From: an uncultured Woeseiaceae bacterium
GTDB taxonomy: Bacteria > Pseudomonadota > Gammaproteobacteria > Steroidobacterales > Woeseiaceae
Length of the DNA stretch: 51,872 bases
Assembly: GCA_905480215.1 (NCBI GenBank)
Contig: CAJQPL010000078.1
Span: 1-51,872 of the forward strand
Reading direction: 5' to 3'
Under the pieces are notes generated by a model. It ran no database searches and was not told the DNA's origin. It saw nothing but the letters and a program-made list of their open reading frames with translations. This document shows, piece by piece, positions 42,541 through 50,379 of this stretch. The first letter of the stretch is position 1; each line of letters begins with the position of its first letter. Both the position numbers and the translations under genes were made by a program.

Positions 42541-42575
42541 ATAAAAAAAAGCGGCAGACGTATTTGGTCTGCCGC
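42541..42575 (-). terminator. Intrinsic terminator between glycine riboswitch and gcvT
   Basis: Perfect 9-base stem (42567-42575 with 42551-42559), 7-base loop, then eight T residues on the leftward transcript. It begins two bases after the aptamer 2 closing stem and ends 22 bases before the gcvT start, so it is the likely expression platform. I do not see an obvious antiterminator sequence. Confidence 0.9.
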
Positions 42576-42576
42576 C

Positions 42577-42745
42577 CCTCTGTCCTTTGCTACCTGAGAG
42601 ATCAATGGTTCTTTCGAACCACATACCCCTTCGGTGGGCCGTACCGGCCGCTCTCCAGAGCTAATCAGCGTACTCAGTCCTTTTGCCTGAGCGTTTCCGG
42701 GCGTGTTGCGCCTTCGGCGCCTCAATTGAACGAGGTCTCTTCTGG
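42577..42745 (-). promoter_or_regulatory. Tandem glycine riboswitch of the gcv operon
   Basis: Reading leftward, two glycine aptamers lie end to end. Aptamer 1 (about 42745-42665) contains GCGCCGAAGGCGCAA and CTCAGGCAAAAGGACTGAG. Aptamer 2 (about 42660-42577) contains CACCGAAGGGG and CTCTCAGGTAGCAAAGGACA, with closing stem CTCTG (42660-42656) and CAGAG (42582-42578). These are the conserved glycine-aptamer core motifs. Position directly before gcvT fits glycine-induced expression. A weak promoter candidate is TATGAT at 42775-42770, with a poor -35. Confidence 0.93.
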
Positions 42746-42850
42746 GCACGCTATGGATTAGTGCGCGCAATCATAGCCAAGTGCGCTGCCGGTTGCTACC
42801 AGTAATCGAGACGGTAACAATGCGTGGCATTCAAAGATGGAACATTCGCT

Positions 42851-44590
42851 ATGAAAACAAGCAGAATTTTGCTGATGTGGCTATTGCTAGGCTGCACCGC
42901 GAGCCTCGCTGAGGCTCCGGGTGACTTTGCTACTTTGCTGGATGAGCATTGGGAGTGGCAGATGGCCACTAATCCGCTGTGGGCATCTAGCATGGGCGAC
43001 AGGCGATTCAATACACAGTGGCCAGACGAACGCCTGGACACAATTGAACAGCATCAAATGGAAAGGCGAAGTTTCTTGCGTCGCCTGTATGCAATAGACC
43101 GCAACACCTTGTCCGTGGATGACCAACTCAACTATGAGATGTTTCGTCGCCAGCTGCAGAAAGAAGTTGATGAATTCCAGTTCAAGGGGCATTTAATGCC
43201 GTTTTCGCATTTCGGCGGAATCCAAAACCCCGAAAATCAGACCAACCAGATACCTCTGGACAGCGTCGCGGATTTTGATGATTGGATCTCTCGCATCGAG
43301 AAGCTTGACGAGGTCATTGAGCAAAAAATAAAGCTGGCAGAAGAAGGTCGCAAACGCGGCATCATGCCGCCGAAAATTCTATTGCAGCGCATTCCCGAGC
43401 AACTGGCACTGCAACTTGTCGAGTTTGCCCACGACAGTCCCCTGTTCGTTGCTATCGACGAAATGCCGGATACGTTTTCGGCCGATGATCGTGAACGCCT
43501 GCGCGCTCGCGCGACGGAAGCGATCGATGACCAAGTCCTCCCAGCCTACAAAAAACTCGATCGCTATTTCAATCAAAAGTACTTGCCCGCCGCGCGCGAC
43601 AGTATCGGTTTGTCGGCAGCACCAAACGGTAGTGCATGGTATGAGTATCTCGCGCGCTCATACACCACAACACGAATGACACCCGATGATATTCATCGTC
43701 TTGGCCTCGAAGAAGTTAAGCGCATTCGGGGTGAAATGATGGACGTCATTGAGGAAGTTGATTTTGATGGCAGCTTCAAAGAATTTCTGCAGTTCCTGCG
43801 CACCGATCCGCAGTTCTACTACGACACGCCGGCAGAACTTTACGAGGCCTATCTCGCAACCAGCAAGCGCATTGATCCTGAGCTCGTCAAGCTGTTTGGC
43901 AAGTTGCCGCGCATGCCGTATGGCGTCAAGCCGATTCCGGATTCGATAGCTCCCGACGTGACAACCGCGTACTACACGGACCCCGCAGCGGATGGCAGTC
44001 GAGCCGGAATTTTTTGGGTAAACCTGTATCGCCCGGAAGTGCGGCCGAAGTATGAAATTGAGGTGCTATCGGTTCACGAAGCTATGCCCGGTCACCACTT
44101 GCAGCTTGCGTTGCAACAGGAACTTGCTGAATTGCCTATGTTCCGCAGATACATGTGGTTTACCGCATTTGTGGAGGGCTGGGGCCTGTATAGCGAACGT
44201 CTGGGGTATGAACTTGGCCTCTATGAAGACCCGTATTCCCGTTTTGGTCAGCTCACTTACGATATGTGGCGTGCGGTGCGTCTGGTCGTTGATACCGGCA
44301 TTCACTACAAGGGCTGGACGCGCCAACAAGCGATCGACTTTTTCAAAGACAATGCAGCGAAAGCAGAACATGACATTGTCAACGAGATCGATCGCTACAT
44401 AGGCAGGCCCGGCCAGGCGCTCGCCTACAAAATCGGGCAGTTGAAAATGCTCACGCTGCGCGAACGTGCTGAGACCGAACTCGGCGACAAATTCGACATT
44501 AGGGCGTTTCATGATGAGCTGCTAGGCGCAGGAGCATTGCCTCTCGACCTGTTGGAACAGCGCATGGATGCCTGGATGGCAAAGCAGTAA
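42851..44590 (+). CDS. DUF885 family metallopeptidase-like lipoprotein
   Basis: About 579 residues from the ATG at 42851 (a GTG at 42824 would give nine more residues ahead of the signal). The N-terminus MKTSRILLMWLLLGC resembles a lipoprotein signal with Cys15, although Leu at -2 is unusual. The DUF885 core has HEAMPGHH at 409-416 and a glutamate in VEGWGLYSE (Glu442), the pattern of a zinc metallopeptidase. Family members are poorly characterised; a periplasmic peptidase role is likely. It diverges from the gcv operon and is the last gene before the repeat-rich accessory region. Confidence 0.88.
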   Translation: MKTSRILLMWLLLGCTASLAEAPGDFATLLDEHWEWQMATNPLWASSMGDRRFNTQWPDERLDTIEQHQMERRSFLRRLYAIDRNTLSVDDQLNYEMFRRQLQKEVDEFQFKGHLMPFSHFGGIQNPENQTNQIPLDSVADFDDWISRIEKLDEVIEQKIKLAEEGRKRGIMPPKILLQRIPEQLALQLVEFAHDSPLFVAIDEMPDTFSADDRERLRARATEAIDDQVLPAYKKLDRYFNQKYLPAARDSIGLSAAPNGSAWYEYLARSYTTTRMTPDDIHRLGLEEVKRIRGEMMDVIEEVDFDGSFKEFLQFLRTDPQFYYDTPAELYEAYLATSKRIDPELVKLFGKLPRMPYGVKPIPDSIAPDVTTAYYTDPAADGSRAGIFWVNLYRPEVRPKYEIEVLSVHEAMPGHHLQLALQQELAELPMFRRYMWFTAFVEGWGLYSERLGYELGLYEDPYSRFGQLTYDMWRAVRLVVDTGIHYKGWTRQQAIDFFKDNAAKAEHDIVNEIDRYIGRPGQALAYKIGQLKMLTLRERAETELGDKFDIRAFHDELLGAGALPLDLLEQRMDAWMAKQ

Positions 44591-44686
44591 CAAAGGCAAC
44601 GCAACGCTTTATGGTTCTCAACGACTAAGCCCGGACGCGATATTCACGGCCAGTACTTGCCGCTCGCAAACGGCTGGTATGCGCTC

Positions 44687-44737
44687 GAAAGCAGACGCTC
44701 GAGTGCTATAGTTTAGGCGACTGCTTGTGACCCAAGG
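44687..44737 (+). repeat. Accessory-region repeat, copy 1
   Basis: Left arm GAAAGCAGACGCTC (44687-44700), then the core 44704-44737, which starts TGCTATAGTTT and ends TGACCCAAGG. AAGCAGACG and CGACTGCTT pair at eight of nine positions. Copies at 45679-45729 and 49754-49808 share the layout. TGCTATAGT looks like an extended -10 element and points to the MAPEG gene at 44851. Confidence 0.75.
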
Positions 44738-44756
44738 CCGTCTTTACGGTCTTTTT
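44736..44756 (+). terminator. Weak intrinsic terminator next to repeat copy 1
   Basis: GGCCGT (44736-44741) and ACGGTC (44746-44751) form a 6-base stem with one G-U pair and a 4-base loop, followed by TTTTT. It could end rightward transcription from the DUF885 gene. The stem is short. Confidence 0.4.
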
Positions 44757-44850
44757 ATCCACGTGTATTGGGTGCGGAAAGTATTCCAGCTGCTTGGCTG
44801 CAAGCGCAGTTTGCAATCCAATACATGCTGCAAATTTGGAGAGATACACT

Positions 44851-45324
44851 ATGAATACCGATTTTGCTTTATTGAGTCTCGAAAACCCTGTGTTTCATAC
44901 GTATTTAATCGCCGCCTGCATAATGATTTTGAAACTGATGCTGCAACCCTGGATGACTGTTGTCCGAATGATGAGGGCAGGAGGCGGGTTCCGTAGCCCT
45001 GAAGATCTCAAGAAAACACCTCTGAATCCAAATCCACAGCCTGCTCAGCTTGAGATTAATGAGTATGTGGATCGATCGCGCCGTCTCAACTTGAATGATC
45101 TTGAAAGTATTCCTGGCTTTCTGGTTGCAGGATTGCTGTTCGTTCTTGCTGGTCCGCCGCTACTATTGGCACAAATCTTAATCTGGACCTACCTGGGTTC
45201 CAGAGCCGCACATTTCATCGCCTATATGTCCGCGCAGATTCATGATATTCGTGCATTTTGCTGGACTTGGAGCTCCCTCTCGGTTATCGCAATGGCTGGG
45301 TATACACTGCTACAAGCTATCTAA
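44851..45324 (+). CDS. MAPEG family membrane protein (MGST1/mPGES-like)
   Basis: A 157-residue protein with four membrane helices of the MAPEG family (membrane-associated proteins in eicosanoid and glutathione metabolism). The glutathione-site region RSRRLNLNDLESIPGFLVAGLL matches the microsomal glutathione transferase 1 type. The ATG at 44851 is preceded by GGAGAG; the frame is open further upstream to 44794 without family likeness. It probably conjugates glutathione to lipophilic compounds, or acts as a peroxidase, in the inner membrane; the substrate is unknown. Confidence 0.88.
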   Translation: MNTDFALLSLENPVFHTYLIAACIMILKLMLQPWMTVVRMMRAGGGFRSPEDLKKTPLNPNPQPAQLEINEYVDRSRRLNLNDLESIPGFLVAGLLFVLAGPPLLLAQILIWTYLGSRAAHFIAYMSAQIHDIRAFCWTWSSLSVIAMAGYTLLQAI

Positions 45325-45557
45325 ATGGGCGAATGCACTTGCTATTGGTATGGCTTGGGTCACGCTTGCGGGTTGCAGCAGCGACCAATCCGCTGACGCA
45401 TCTTCGACGGCGCCCGTTTACTTGATTGTATGGGCAACTTGTCATCGGCTACTACATGCACGGACCCGAGCAGGCGTATGCCGACCGGCCCGGAATCTAC
45501 ATTACGCGGCACTGGAAGATCGACAGCGGCAGGCTCATTCTGCTGCAGGACTACTAA
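45325..45557 (+). pseudogene. Frameshifted small lipoprotein gene
   Basis: An ATG directly follows the MAPEG stop. If one G of the run at 45327-45329 is dropped, the frame reads MANALAIGMAWVTLAGCSS, a textbook lipoprotein signal with lipobox LAGC, and continues with SADASSTAPVYL. Around 45424-45431 a second frame change is needed to continue into YGQLVIGYYMHGPE and then IYITRHWKIDSGRL, ending at the stop 45555-45557. The joined product would be about 75 residues. I recognise no domain. Two frame errors suggest a decayed gene, though sequencing error is possible. A 153-codon frame at 45242-45703 runs through the area but matches only the signal part. Confidence 0.5.
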
Positions 45558-45600
45558 AGAGATCCACAGCCAGCAGCGCGTTCCCACGTCGGCGCCTTGG

Positions 45601-45631
45601 ACGACCGTTTCTGGCCGGAAACGGACGCTCA
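45601..45631 (+). repeat. Partial palindromic repeat of the accessory family
   Basis: A pair around GACCGTTTCTGGCCGGAAACGG followed by ACGCTCAG: CCGTTTC and GAAACGG are complementary. It is a diverged relative of the GAAAGCAGACGTTCAG arm seen at 51776-51807. Confidence 0.45.
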
Positions 45632-45678
45632 GAATCATCAATTCGGATAGCTGCTTGGCGAGTATTTGCTAAGCACCC

Positions 45679-45729
45679 GAAAGCCGCCGTTCATTTGCTA
45701 TAGTTTGAGCGACTGCTTGTGACCCAAAG
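45679..45729 (+). repeat. Accessory-region repeat, copy 2
   Basis: Left arm GAAAGCCGCCGTTCA (45679-45693) and core 45696-45729 beginning TGCTATAGTTTGAGCGACTG and ending TGTGACCCAAAG. It matches copy 1 at nearly every core position. It lies 119 bases upstream of the membrane protein gene at 45849, again on the same strand. Confidence 0.75.
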
Positions 45730-45848
45730 CGAACATTAAGCAAGTGACGGCTTCGGCGGCCTGTCGCGATTTTCGGAATGCTTGCCGTTGGTCTTCGACC
45801 TGCGTCTCTGCCGTAACGGGAAAATATACTTGCACATGAGGTTGCACG

Positions 45849-46313
45849 ATGACAACAAACGAAATTGACGTTTTAGCACCTGCAGTAGCGCAACCCATTT
45901 CGAACAAACAGACCCTGTTCCTGCGTTATTTAACTGCGACCCTAATCGATCTAGTGGTACTCAACCTGTTCGTCGAGTATTCGGACCGCGTCGTTATCGA
46001 CTCGTTTACCATCACCATTCTTGCCGCCGTGCTACTGCAGTTTCTCTTGAAGCTGACCATCGCCTGCGAACACAAGTTGGCCGACTTCTGGAACGCGAGG
46101 ACAGGCGCCTTTTCCCGGTTCATGCGCTTCTTCACAGCTTGGCTGGCGCTGTTCGGTTCCAAGTTTGTCATTCTCGAGGCAATCAATATATTTTTCGGTA
46201 AGAACATCGTTTTTCTTGGCCGCTTTGATGGGCTGCTTGTGCTGATCGTGGTTATCATCACAATGCTGCTGGCCGAGGATCTTATCGTCCGTTTCTATCG
46301 CCGACTGGCTTGA
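45849..46313 (+). CDS. Four-helix membrane protein of unknown function
   Basis: A 154-residue protein with predicted membrane helices at about 27-43, 53-70, 92-112 and 126-143, and a basic C-terminal RFYRRLA. I do not recognise the family. The ATG at 45849 follows a tract with GAGGTTGCAC, giving a plausible ribosome site. It lies alone between repeats, 21 bases before the next gene, so the two may be co-transcribed. Confidence 0.75.
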   Translation: MTTNEIDVLAPAVAQPISNKQTLFLRYLTATLIDLVVLNLFVEYSDRVVIDSFTITILAAVLLQFLLKLTIACEHKLADFWNARTGAFSRFMRFFTAWLALFGSKFVILEAINIFFGKNIVFLGRFDGLLVLIVVIITMLLAEDLIVRFYRRLA

Positions 46314-46334
46314 GTTTGGTGCGCGGGCGCCCAT

Positions 46335-47240
46335 ATGCGAACAAGAATTACCGACCACGCATCGACTATAAAACGAAGCGCAACTTCACTTGCGCTGCTG
46401 TGTTGCATGATCGGCTCGGTGTGTTTATCCATAGCGGCGAATGCACAGACTGCGGACGTCAGCCCTGTCCATTGGGCCTATAGCTCTTACTTCGGTACCG
46501 GATGGTATGAGCTCAGGGACAATCGGGACGTCTTTGTCCTGCGTATGGCGCCGCGATGGGCTCTACGCGAAGCCGAGCTTGCCGAGGATGGACAGAGAAC
46601 GCTTGGCATCAACTTCAGACTTTCGATAACGACCGGACTGGATAATTTTACAGTCGCTGATATTCCCAGCGCCGTGGCACCCGACAATCTCGCTAGTGTT
46701 AGTATTACGCCCGGCGTTAACATCACTATTCCCATCAACGAACGCTGGACGCTGGGACCGTATGCGGCGGTCGGCTGGGGCACGCTCCTGAGCGAAAGTG
46801 AATCGGCTTGGAGCTACTGGGCCGGGATCAAGAGTCGTTACACGTTTTCGAACGGCGACCTTGATTGGGCGTTGGTCAATGCGGTGGGATATGTCGGCTA
46901 TGCGCCAAGCGAAGGAAGGTCGGAAGATTTCTGGCCACTGATGAGCGGCCTCGAGTTTGACTACCCAATGGGCGATTATCAGTTGGGCGAAGAGCAGCTT
47001 TTTTTGAGCTGGCACGGCATGTACACGAGCTTTGAAAATGATCTTGACCTTGAGTTTGGGAATGGTCTGGCGGACCCCATAAGCGACCAGTGGGAATTCG
47101 GTCTATCGTTGCGGAAAGAACAATCGCCTATCAAGATTGGCTGGTTCAGATTCGATCGGCTGGGGCTTGCTTATCGTTTCAGTTCATCAGGTGATCTGAA
47201 AGGCGTAAGCGTTGTCCTGCAATCCATATTCGATCGCTAG
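46335..47240 (+). CDS. Putative outer-membrane beta-barrel protein
   Basis: A 301-residue protein with a signal peptide cut near ANA-Q (residue 37) and many amphipathic strands with aromatic girdle residues (YFGTGWYELRD, WTLGPYAAVGWGTLL, IGWFRFDRLGLAYRF). This fits a small outer-membrane barrel. No family recognised. The neighbour at 47394 is also a barrel-like protein, but I see no clear similarity between the two. Confidence 0.75.
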   Translation: MRTRITDHASTIKRSATSLALLCCMIGSVCLSIAANAQTADVSPVHWAYSSYFGTGWYELRDNRDVFVLRMAPRWALREAELAEDGQRTLGINFRLSITTGLDNFTVADIPSAVAPDNLASVSITPGVNITIPINERWTLGPYAAVGWGTLLSESESAWSYWAGIKSRYTFSNGDLDWALVNAVGYVGYAPSEGRSEDFWPLMSGLEFDYPMGDYQLGEEQLFLSWHGMYTSFENDLDLEFGNGLADPISDQWEFGLSLRKEQSPIKIGWFRFDRLGLAYRFSSSGDLKGVSVVLQSIFDR

Positions 47241-47393
47241 AGGTGAAAGCAGACAGTCGCGATCTGGAACTCCCGCGCTGGGCGAGACTGGCTTCTGGAG
47301 AAAGCCGTGGCCGCAGCGGAATGAGCGTAAAACCGAGAGTGAGCTGGCTCTAAAAATTTGCGTGGTCTATTTCGAACAGTCCATAATGCGTCG
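47241..47393. other. Short gap with a repeat remnant
   Basis: The piece GTGAAAGCAGACAGTCGCG (about 47243-47261) matches the left arm of the accessory repeats, directly after the stop of the upstream gene. The rest of the gap shows no clear promoter or terminator. Confidence 0.4.
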
Positions 47394-48227
47394 ATGAATA
47401 AGATTGACACTTGCTTATGCGTGATTGCGATCTTCCTCACGGTACCCGGCGTCGCGGCGGAAGCGGAAGATGTACATCCGCTGATGGCCAGCAAATACTG
47501 GGGCAACGTCGGAGTCTACTCAGCGCATCGGGATTTCGATATCTCCGTCAATGGGTCTATTGCGGGCACTGCAAGGACCTTCGACTTTGAATCGAGTACC
47601 GGAGTGGACGATCGGCCCAATCTTTTTATGGCGGAGTTCGGCTGGCAATACACTCCGAAGTGGACGTTTGCCCTGCAGTACTTTGAATCAGAGCGAAGCG
47701 GAAGCAAGACCTTAAGTGACACCATCGAGTGGCAGGACTTGGTATTCGATGTCGGCGCACGCGTCGATGCAGAGTCCAGCATGGAGGTCACGCGGCTGTT
47801 CTTCGCCCGACGGTTCCGTGGTGAGGGACCTCACAGTTTGCGTTTGGGCGCGGGAATTCACTGGCTTAAATTGGGTATGAGCATCGCTGGCGAGGCCACA
47901 TTGAATGATCTCTCCAGAGAATTCCGCCGCAGCGTAGTTAAAACGGAAATTCCAATGCCGAATCTCGGCGCGTGGTACCGATATTCTCCATCACGCAGAT
48001 GGATGTTCAATTTACGCGCCGACTGGCTCTCCGCGAGCGTTGACAAATACAACGGCCGCATTTGGAATGCATCTGCTGGCGTTAATTTCAGTACGTGGGA
48101 TCATATTGGCGTCGGCCTCAGCTACCAGTTCTTGCAATTGGATGGCGAGGTCAAGGAGGACCGCTGGCGTGGCGAAGTCCAAACGAGTTTCACCGGACCG
48201 TACGTTTACATCAGCGGCTATTGGTAG
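47394..48227 (+). CDS. Putative outer-membrane beta-barrel protein
   Basis: From the ATG at 47394 a 277-residue protein with a signal peptide (about 1-22, ending GVAAEA) and a repeated strand pattern (FGWQYTPKWTFALQYFESE, LRLGAGIHWLKLGMS, HIGVGLSYQFLQLDGEV). It ends in an aromatic residue, Trp (YISGYW), as outer-membrane barrels often do for BAM recognition. Function unknown. An upstream in-frame ATG at 47358 would add 12 residues and spoil the signal peptide. Confidence 0.78.
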   Translation: MNKIDTCLCVIAIFLTVPGVAAEAEDVHPLMASKYWGNVGVYSAHRDFDISVNGSIAGTARTFDFESSTGVDDRPNLFMAEFGWQYTPKWTFALQYFESERSGSKTLSDTIEWQDLVFDVGARVDAESSMEVTRLFFARRFRGEGPHSLRLGAGIHWLKLGMSIAGEATLNDLSREFRRSVVKTEIPMPNLGAWYRYSPSRRWMFNLRADWLSASVDKYNGRIWNASAGVNFSTWDHIGVGLSYQFLQLDGEVKEDRWRGEVQTSFTGPYVYISGYW

Positions 48228-48460
48228 AACCTGAATTTCCCAAGCTTATTGCCGCCTCATCACCTGCAAGCGGACATTCGTAATCTCCGATTGAGCAGCC
48301 GTAAGCAGACGCTCACTGATCCTGACACCTAAGCTCCGTCACCATTTTGTTCAGTTATCAACACTGAGTGGTCCGCTTTATGGAAGCGTCAGCGATCAAT
48401 TCGAGATTTGGAGACCAAAATAATAAGGTGCGGCGGGACGTCAGTTAAGCACCGCCACAA

Positions 48461-49396
48461 CTAAAGCCAGTCGGTCAAAGCAATGCCGATACCGATTCGA
48501 TTCGTGTAATTCTCCATATCGATCATGCTTTCACCGTAGCCCGAATACACCTGAGCGAAGCCTTTCAGGTGTTCAGTCAGAGGGAAGGCCCAGCTGAGTT
48601 CAACGCCGCTCCGATTAGCGCTGCTCAGGTTGTTCTTCAGGACCGTAGAGAACGTGTGCGTGTCGCCTTTGTACGCAACGCCGAGCTGAACTCTCCCCAT
48701 GTAATCTTCGATGTTTGGATTATTGTCGTTGCTCGGATCGTCAATTCGGACCCAGGTTTTAGCAGACACCACGAAACGGTCTTTTTCCAAGAAAAGCGTG
48801 CCGGTAAGTCGATTCCAACTCCGCGATAACGGATCCGATTGTCCGTTCGACTGGTGGTTAAGCGAGAAAGAGGTCAGTCGGGCGTCCATGCCGAACAAGG
48901 AAAAATCGACTGGTATCTGCCACATCAATTCTGGCTCGTGATTCGTTTCTCGAAACGGCGCCGATGCCTCTTCATCGGCATAAAGTTGCCACAACGACAT
49001 CTGCGTATACGCTACCCACAGCGACGAATTTCGCCACAAATTATGCCAGATCCGTGTTTTCAGACTGAGTTGAAACTTGATTTCAGCATCGTTGAAGTAC
49101 GGACCGAGATCAGTGTAGGGGGAAAAATCTGACGAAAAATTGTAGGTAGCCGGAAGAACGTAGTTCGGCTTGTGCGGTGTAATAGAGAACCAGTTGATCT
49201 GCGATTCCGATTCAAGTAGCTGGCGCGCCTCGATGGGAGAAGATGCCGTTTCGGTTGGCGGAAAGAAGGTATCAAAGCACGAGAGTCTCGTATCACGATC
49301 AACAATAGAGGAACAGTCCTCGGCGCTGTCGGCAGCGTTTCCAGCGCTTGCAAAGCAGGTAATCACAAGCGCTAAAGTGAAGTGGTGAACTGGCAT
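48461..49396 (-). CDS. pldA: Outer-membrane phospholipase A1
   Basis: PldA hydrolyses phospholipids that reach the outer leaflet, keeping outer-membrane asymmetry. From the ATG at 49396 it has 311 residues: signal peptide about 1-21, a cysteine-containing periplasmic strip (DTRLSCFDTFF) common in this family, and a 12-strand-type barrel. The catalytic residues align with those of E. coli: His181 and Ser183 in NHQSNGQS and Asn195 in SRSWNRL, with identical spacing. The promoter at 49430 supports this start over a TTG at 49420. It is the only gene here pointing left between 44.6 and 50.3 kb. Confidence 0.93.
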   Translation of the reverse strand: MPVHHFTLALVITCFASAGNAADSAEDCSSIVDRDTRLSCFDTFFPPTETASSPIEARQLLESESQINWFSITPHKPNYVLPATYNFSSDFSPYTDLGPYFNDAEIKFQLSLKTRIWHNLWRNSSLWVAYTQMSLWQLYADEEASAPFRETNHEPELMWQIPVDFSLFGMDARLTSFSLNHQSNGQSDPLSRSWNRLTGTLFLEKDRFVVSAKTWVRIDDPSNDNNPNIEDYMGRVQLGVAYKGDTHTFSTVLKNNLSSANRSGVELSWAFPLTEHLKGFAQVYSGYGESMIDMENYTNRIGIGIALTDWL

Positions 49397-49429
49397 TTGG
49401 CGGGGCTCATCAGGCGGCAAAACGGCGCT

Positions 49430-49438
49430 ATTATATCA
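49430..49438 (-). promoter_or_regulatory. Extended -10 promoter of pldA
   Basis: Leftward, the sequence reads TGATATAAT, a perfect extended -10 element (TGnTATAAT). No good -35 is present, which such promoters can lack. The predicted start near 49423 leaves a 27-base leader to the ATG at 49396. Confidence 0.55.
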
Positions 49439-49832
49439 AGTTAAGCTGCCATCGTATGTTCGTTCTAATCCAAGCCGAAGGAGCATTAGAAGTGGAAGAT
49501 ATGTGGAGCACATGAAATCGTGGACGTCATTGCTGTCTGGTTTTGATGTTGATGCCGCAGAATTCATTAATACCAACTCGCCAGATTGTGGCAATAGAAA
49601 CTTAAAATTCTAAAAGCTGTTAATTCGGTACCTATGACACTAATCCACTAGCACCTGCCAGCCATATAACGACTGCATGGCCCTGGAACCTTAGGGAACA
49701 TTCAATTGTCTTTGTTATAGGTATTGGTAGGGCCTCAGCTTCCCCGATCGACTGGCCATAAGCAGCCGTTCAAGTGATATAGTTTGAGAGGCTGATAATG
49801 ACCCAAAGCAGCATTCTACTCAGTTCCTACAA
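49439..49832. other. Long gap between pldA and the MBOAT-like gene
   Basis: No convincing gene. A 33-codon ORF (49512-49613, MKSWTSLLSGFDVDAAEF at its start) has GGAG only three bases before its ATG and is probably chance. The right part holds repeat copy 3. The base composition is more AT-rich than in the neighbouring genes. Confidence 0.5.
49754..49808 (+). repeat. Accessory-region repeat, copy 3
   Basis: Left arm GGCCATAAGCAGCCGTTCA and core 49775-49808, from TGATATAGTTTGAGAGGCTG to ATGACCCAAAG. It is the most diverged of the three full copies but keeps TGnTATAGTTT. It ends 24 bases before the TTG of the next rightward gene. Confidence 0.72.
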
Positions 49833-50309
49833 TTGTCCAGCAAAGTAGACTTGGTTATCGCAAGCCGCAAAAAAATTACATTGTTCGAGTATGTCAAGCG
49901 CAGAAACGGCTTACCTTTAGGCGCTTCCGGCTCTCTTCGAAACATGCTGGGTCGTTCTTTCGGCGCTCGGTCGTTTGCTGGTTTCTGGCAACACTGGAAT
50001 CCGATTTTCGGATACTATCTCGGAAAATACATCTTCGTACCGTTGAAAAGAGTCTTGCCTCCCTACGTGGCCCTGGTTCTCACTTTCATCGTCACCGGTA
50101 TTACTCATGACCTCGTAACGATAGCGGTAAGGCAAAACGTCGCATTCTTGTTTACGCCTTGGTTCCTGTTTCTCGGCATTGGTGTGGTTCTATCCAAAGT
50201 TACAAAAATGAACATCGGCGCGAGTTCATGGAGGCTTAGAGCTGTAATCCACTCGACTTACTTAGGTGTCTGCCTCGCACTCACGTTCCTCGTGTTCACG
50301 GTGAGGTGA
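49833..50309 (+). CDS. MBOAT-like acyltransferase fragment or short relative
   Basis: A 158-residue membrane protein. The segment FWQHWNPIFGYYLGKYIFVP followed by a helix and TGITHDL matches the catalytic region of membrane-bound O-acyltransferases, where the histidine is catalytic. Full MBOAT proteins have about 400-500 residues; only the part after the catalytic region is present, with about three helices. The apparent start is a TTG at 49833 with no ribosome site, so it may be a 5'-truncated remnant or a short family of its own. No upstream coding frame is seen across the repeat. Confidence 0.6.
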   Translation: MSSKVDLVIASRKKITLFEYVKRRNGLPLGASGSLRNMLGRSFGARSFAGFWQHWNPIFGYYLGKYIFVPLKRVLPPYVALVLTFIVTGITHDLVTIAVRQNVAFLFTPWFLFLGIGVVLSKVTKMNIGASSWRLRAVIHSTYLGVCLALTFLVFTVR

Positions 50310-50320
50310 GAAAACGACAA

Positions 50321-50350
50321 AATGTCTGCTTACGGTCATAAGCAGACATT
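50321..50350. repeat. Perfect 12-base inverted repeat between convergent genes
   Basis: AATGTCTGCTTA (50321-50332) and TAAGCAGACATT (50339-50350) flank a 6-base loop. The arm AAGCAGACATT is the accessory repeat arm. It lies between two convergent genes and could serve as a two-way transcription stop, but there is no T-tract. Confidence 0.7.
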
Positions 50351-50379
50351 CAGATTGTGCCCCCTGAAAAGTCGGTGAC

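Noticed and set aside
42531-42770. Open frames on both strands over the gcv leader
   Set aside because: The region is the glycine riboswitch and terminator; no protein features are visible.
45242-45703. 153-codon protein overlapping the MAPEG end
   Set aside because: Only the lipoprotein signal part is coherent; the rest is low-quality sequence, better explained as a frameshifted gene.
49512-49613. 33-codon ORF in the pldA-MBOAT gap
   Set aside because: Ribosome site too close, no recognisable features, and the length is expected by chance.
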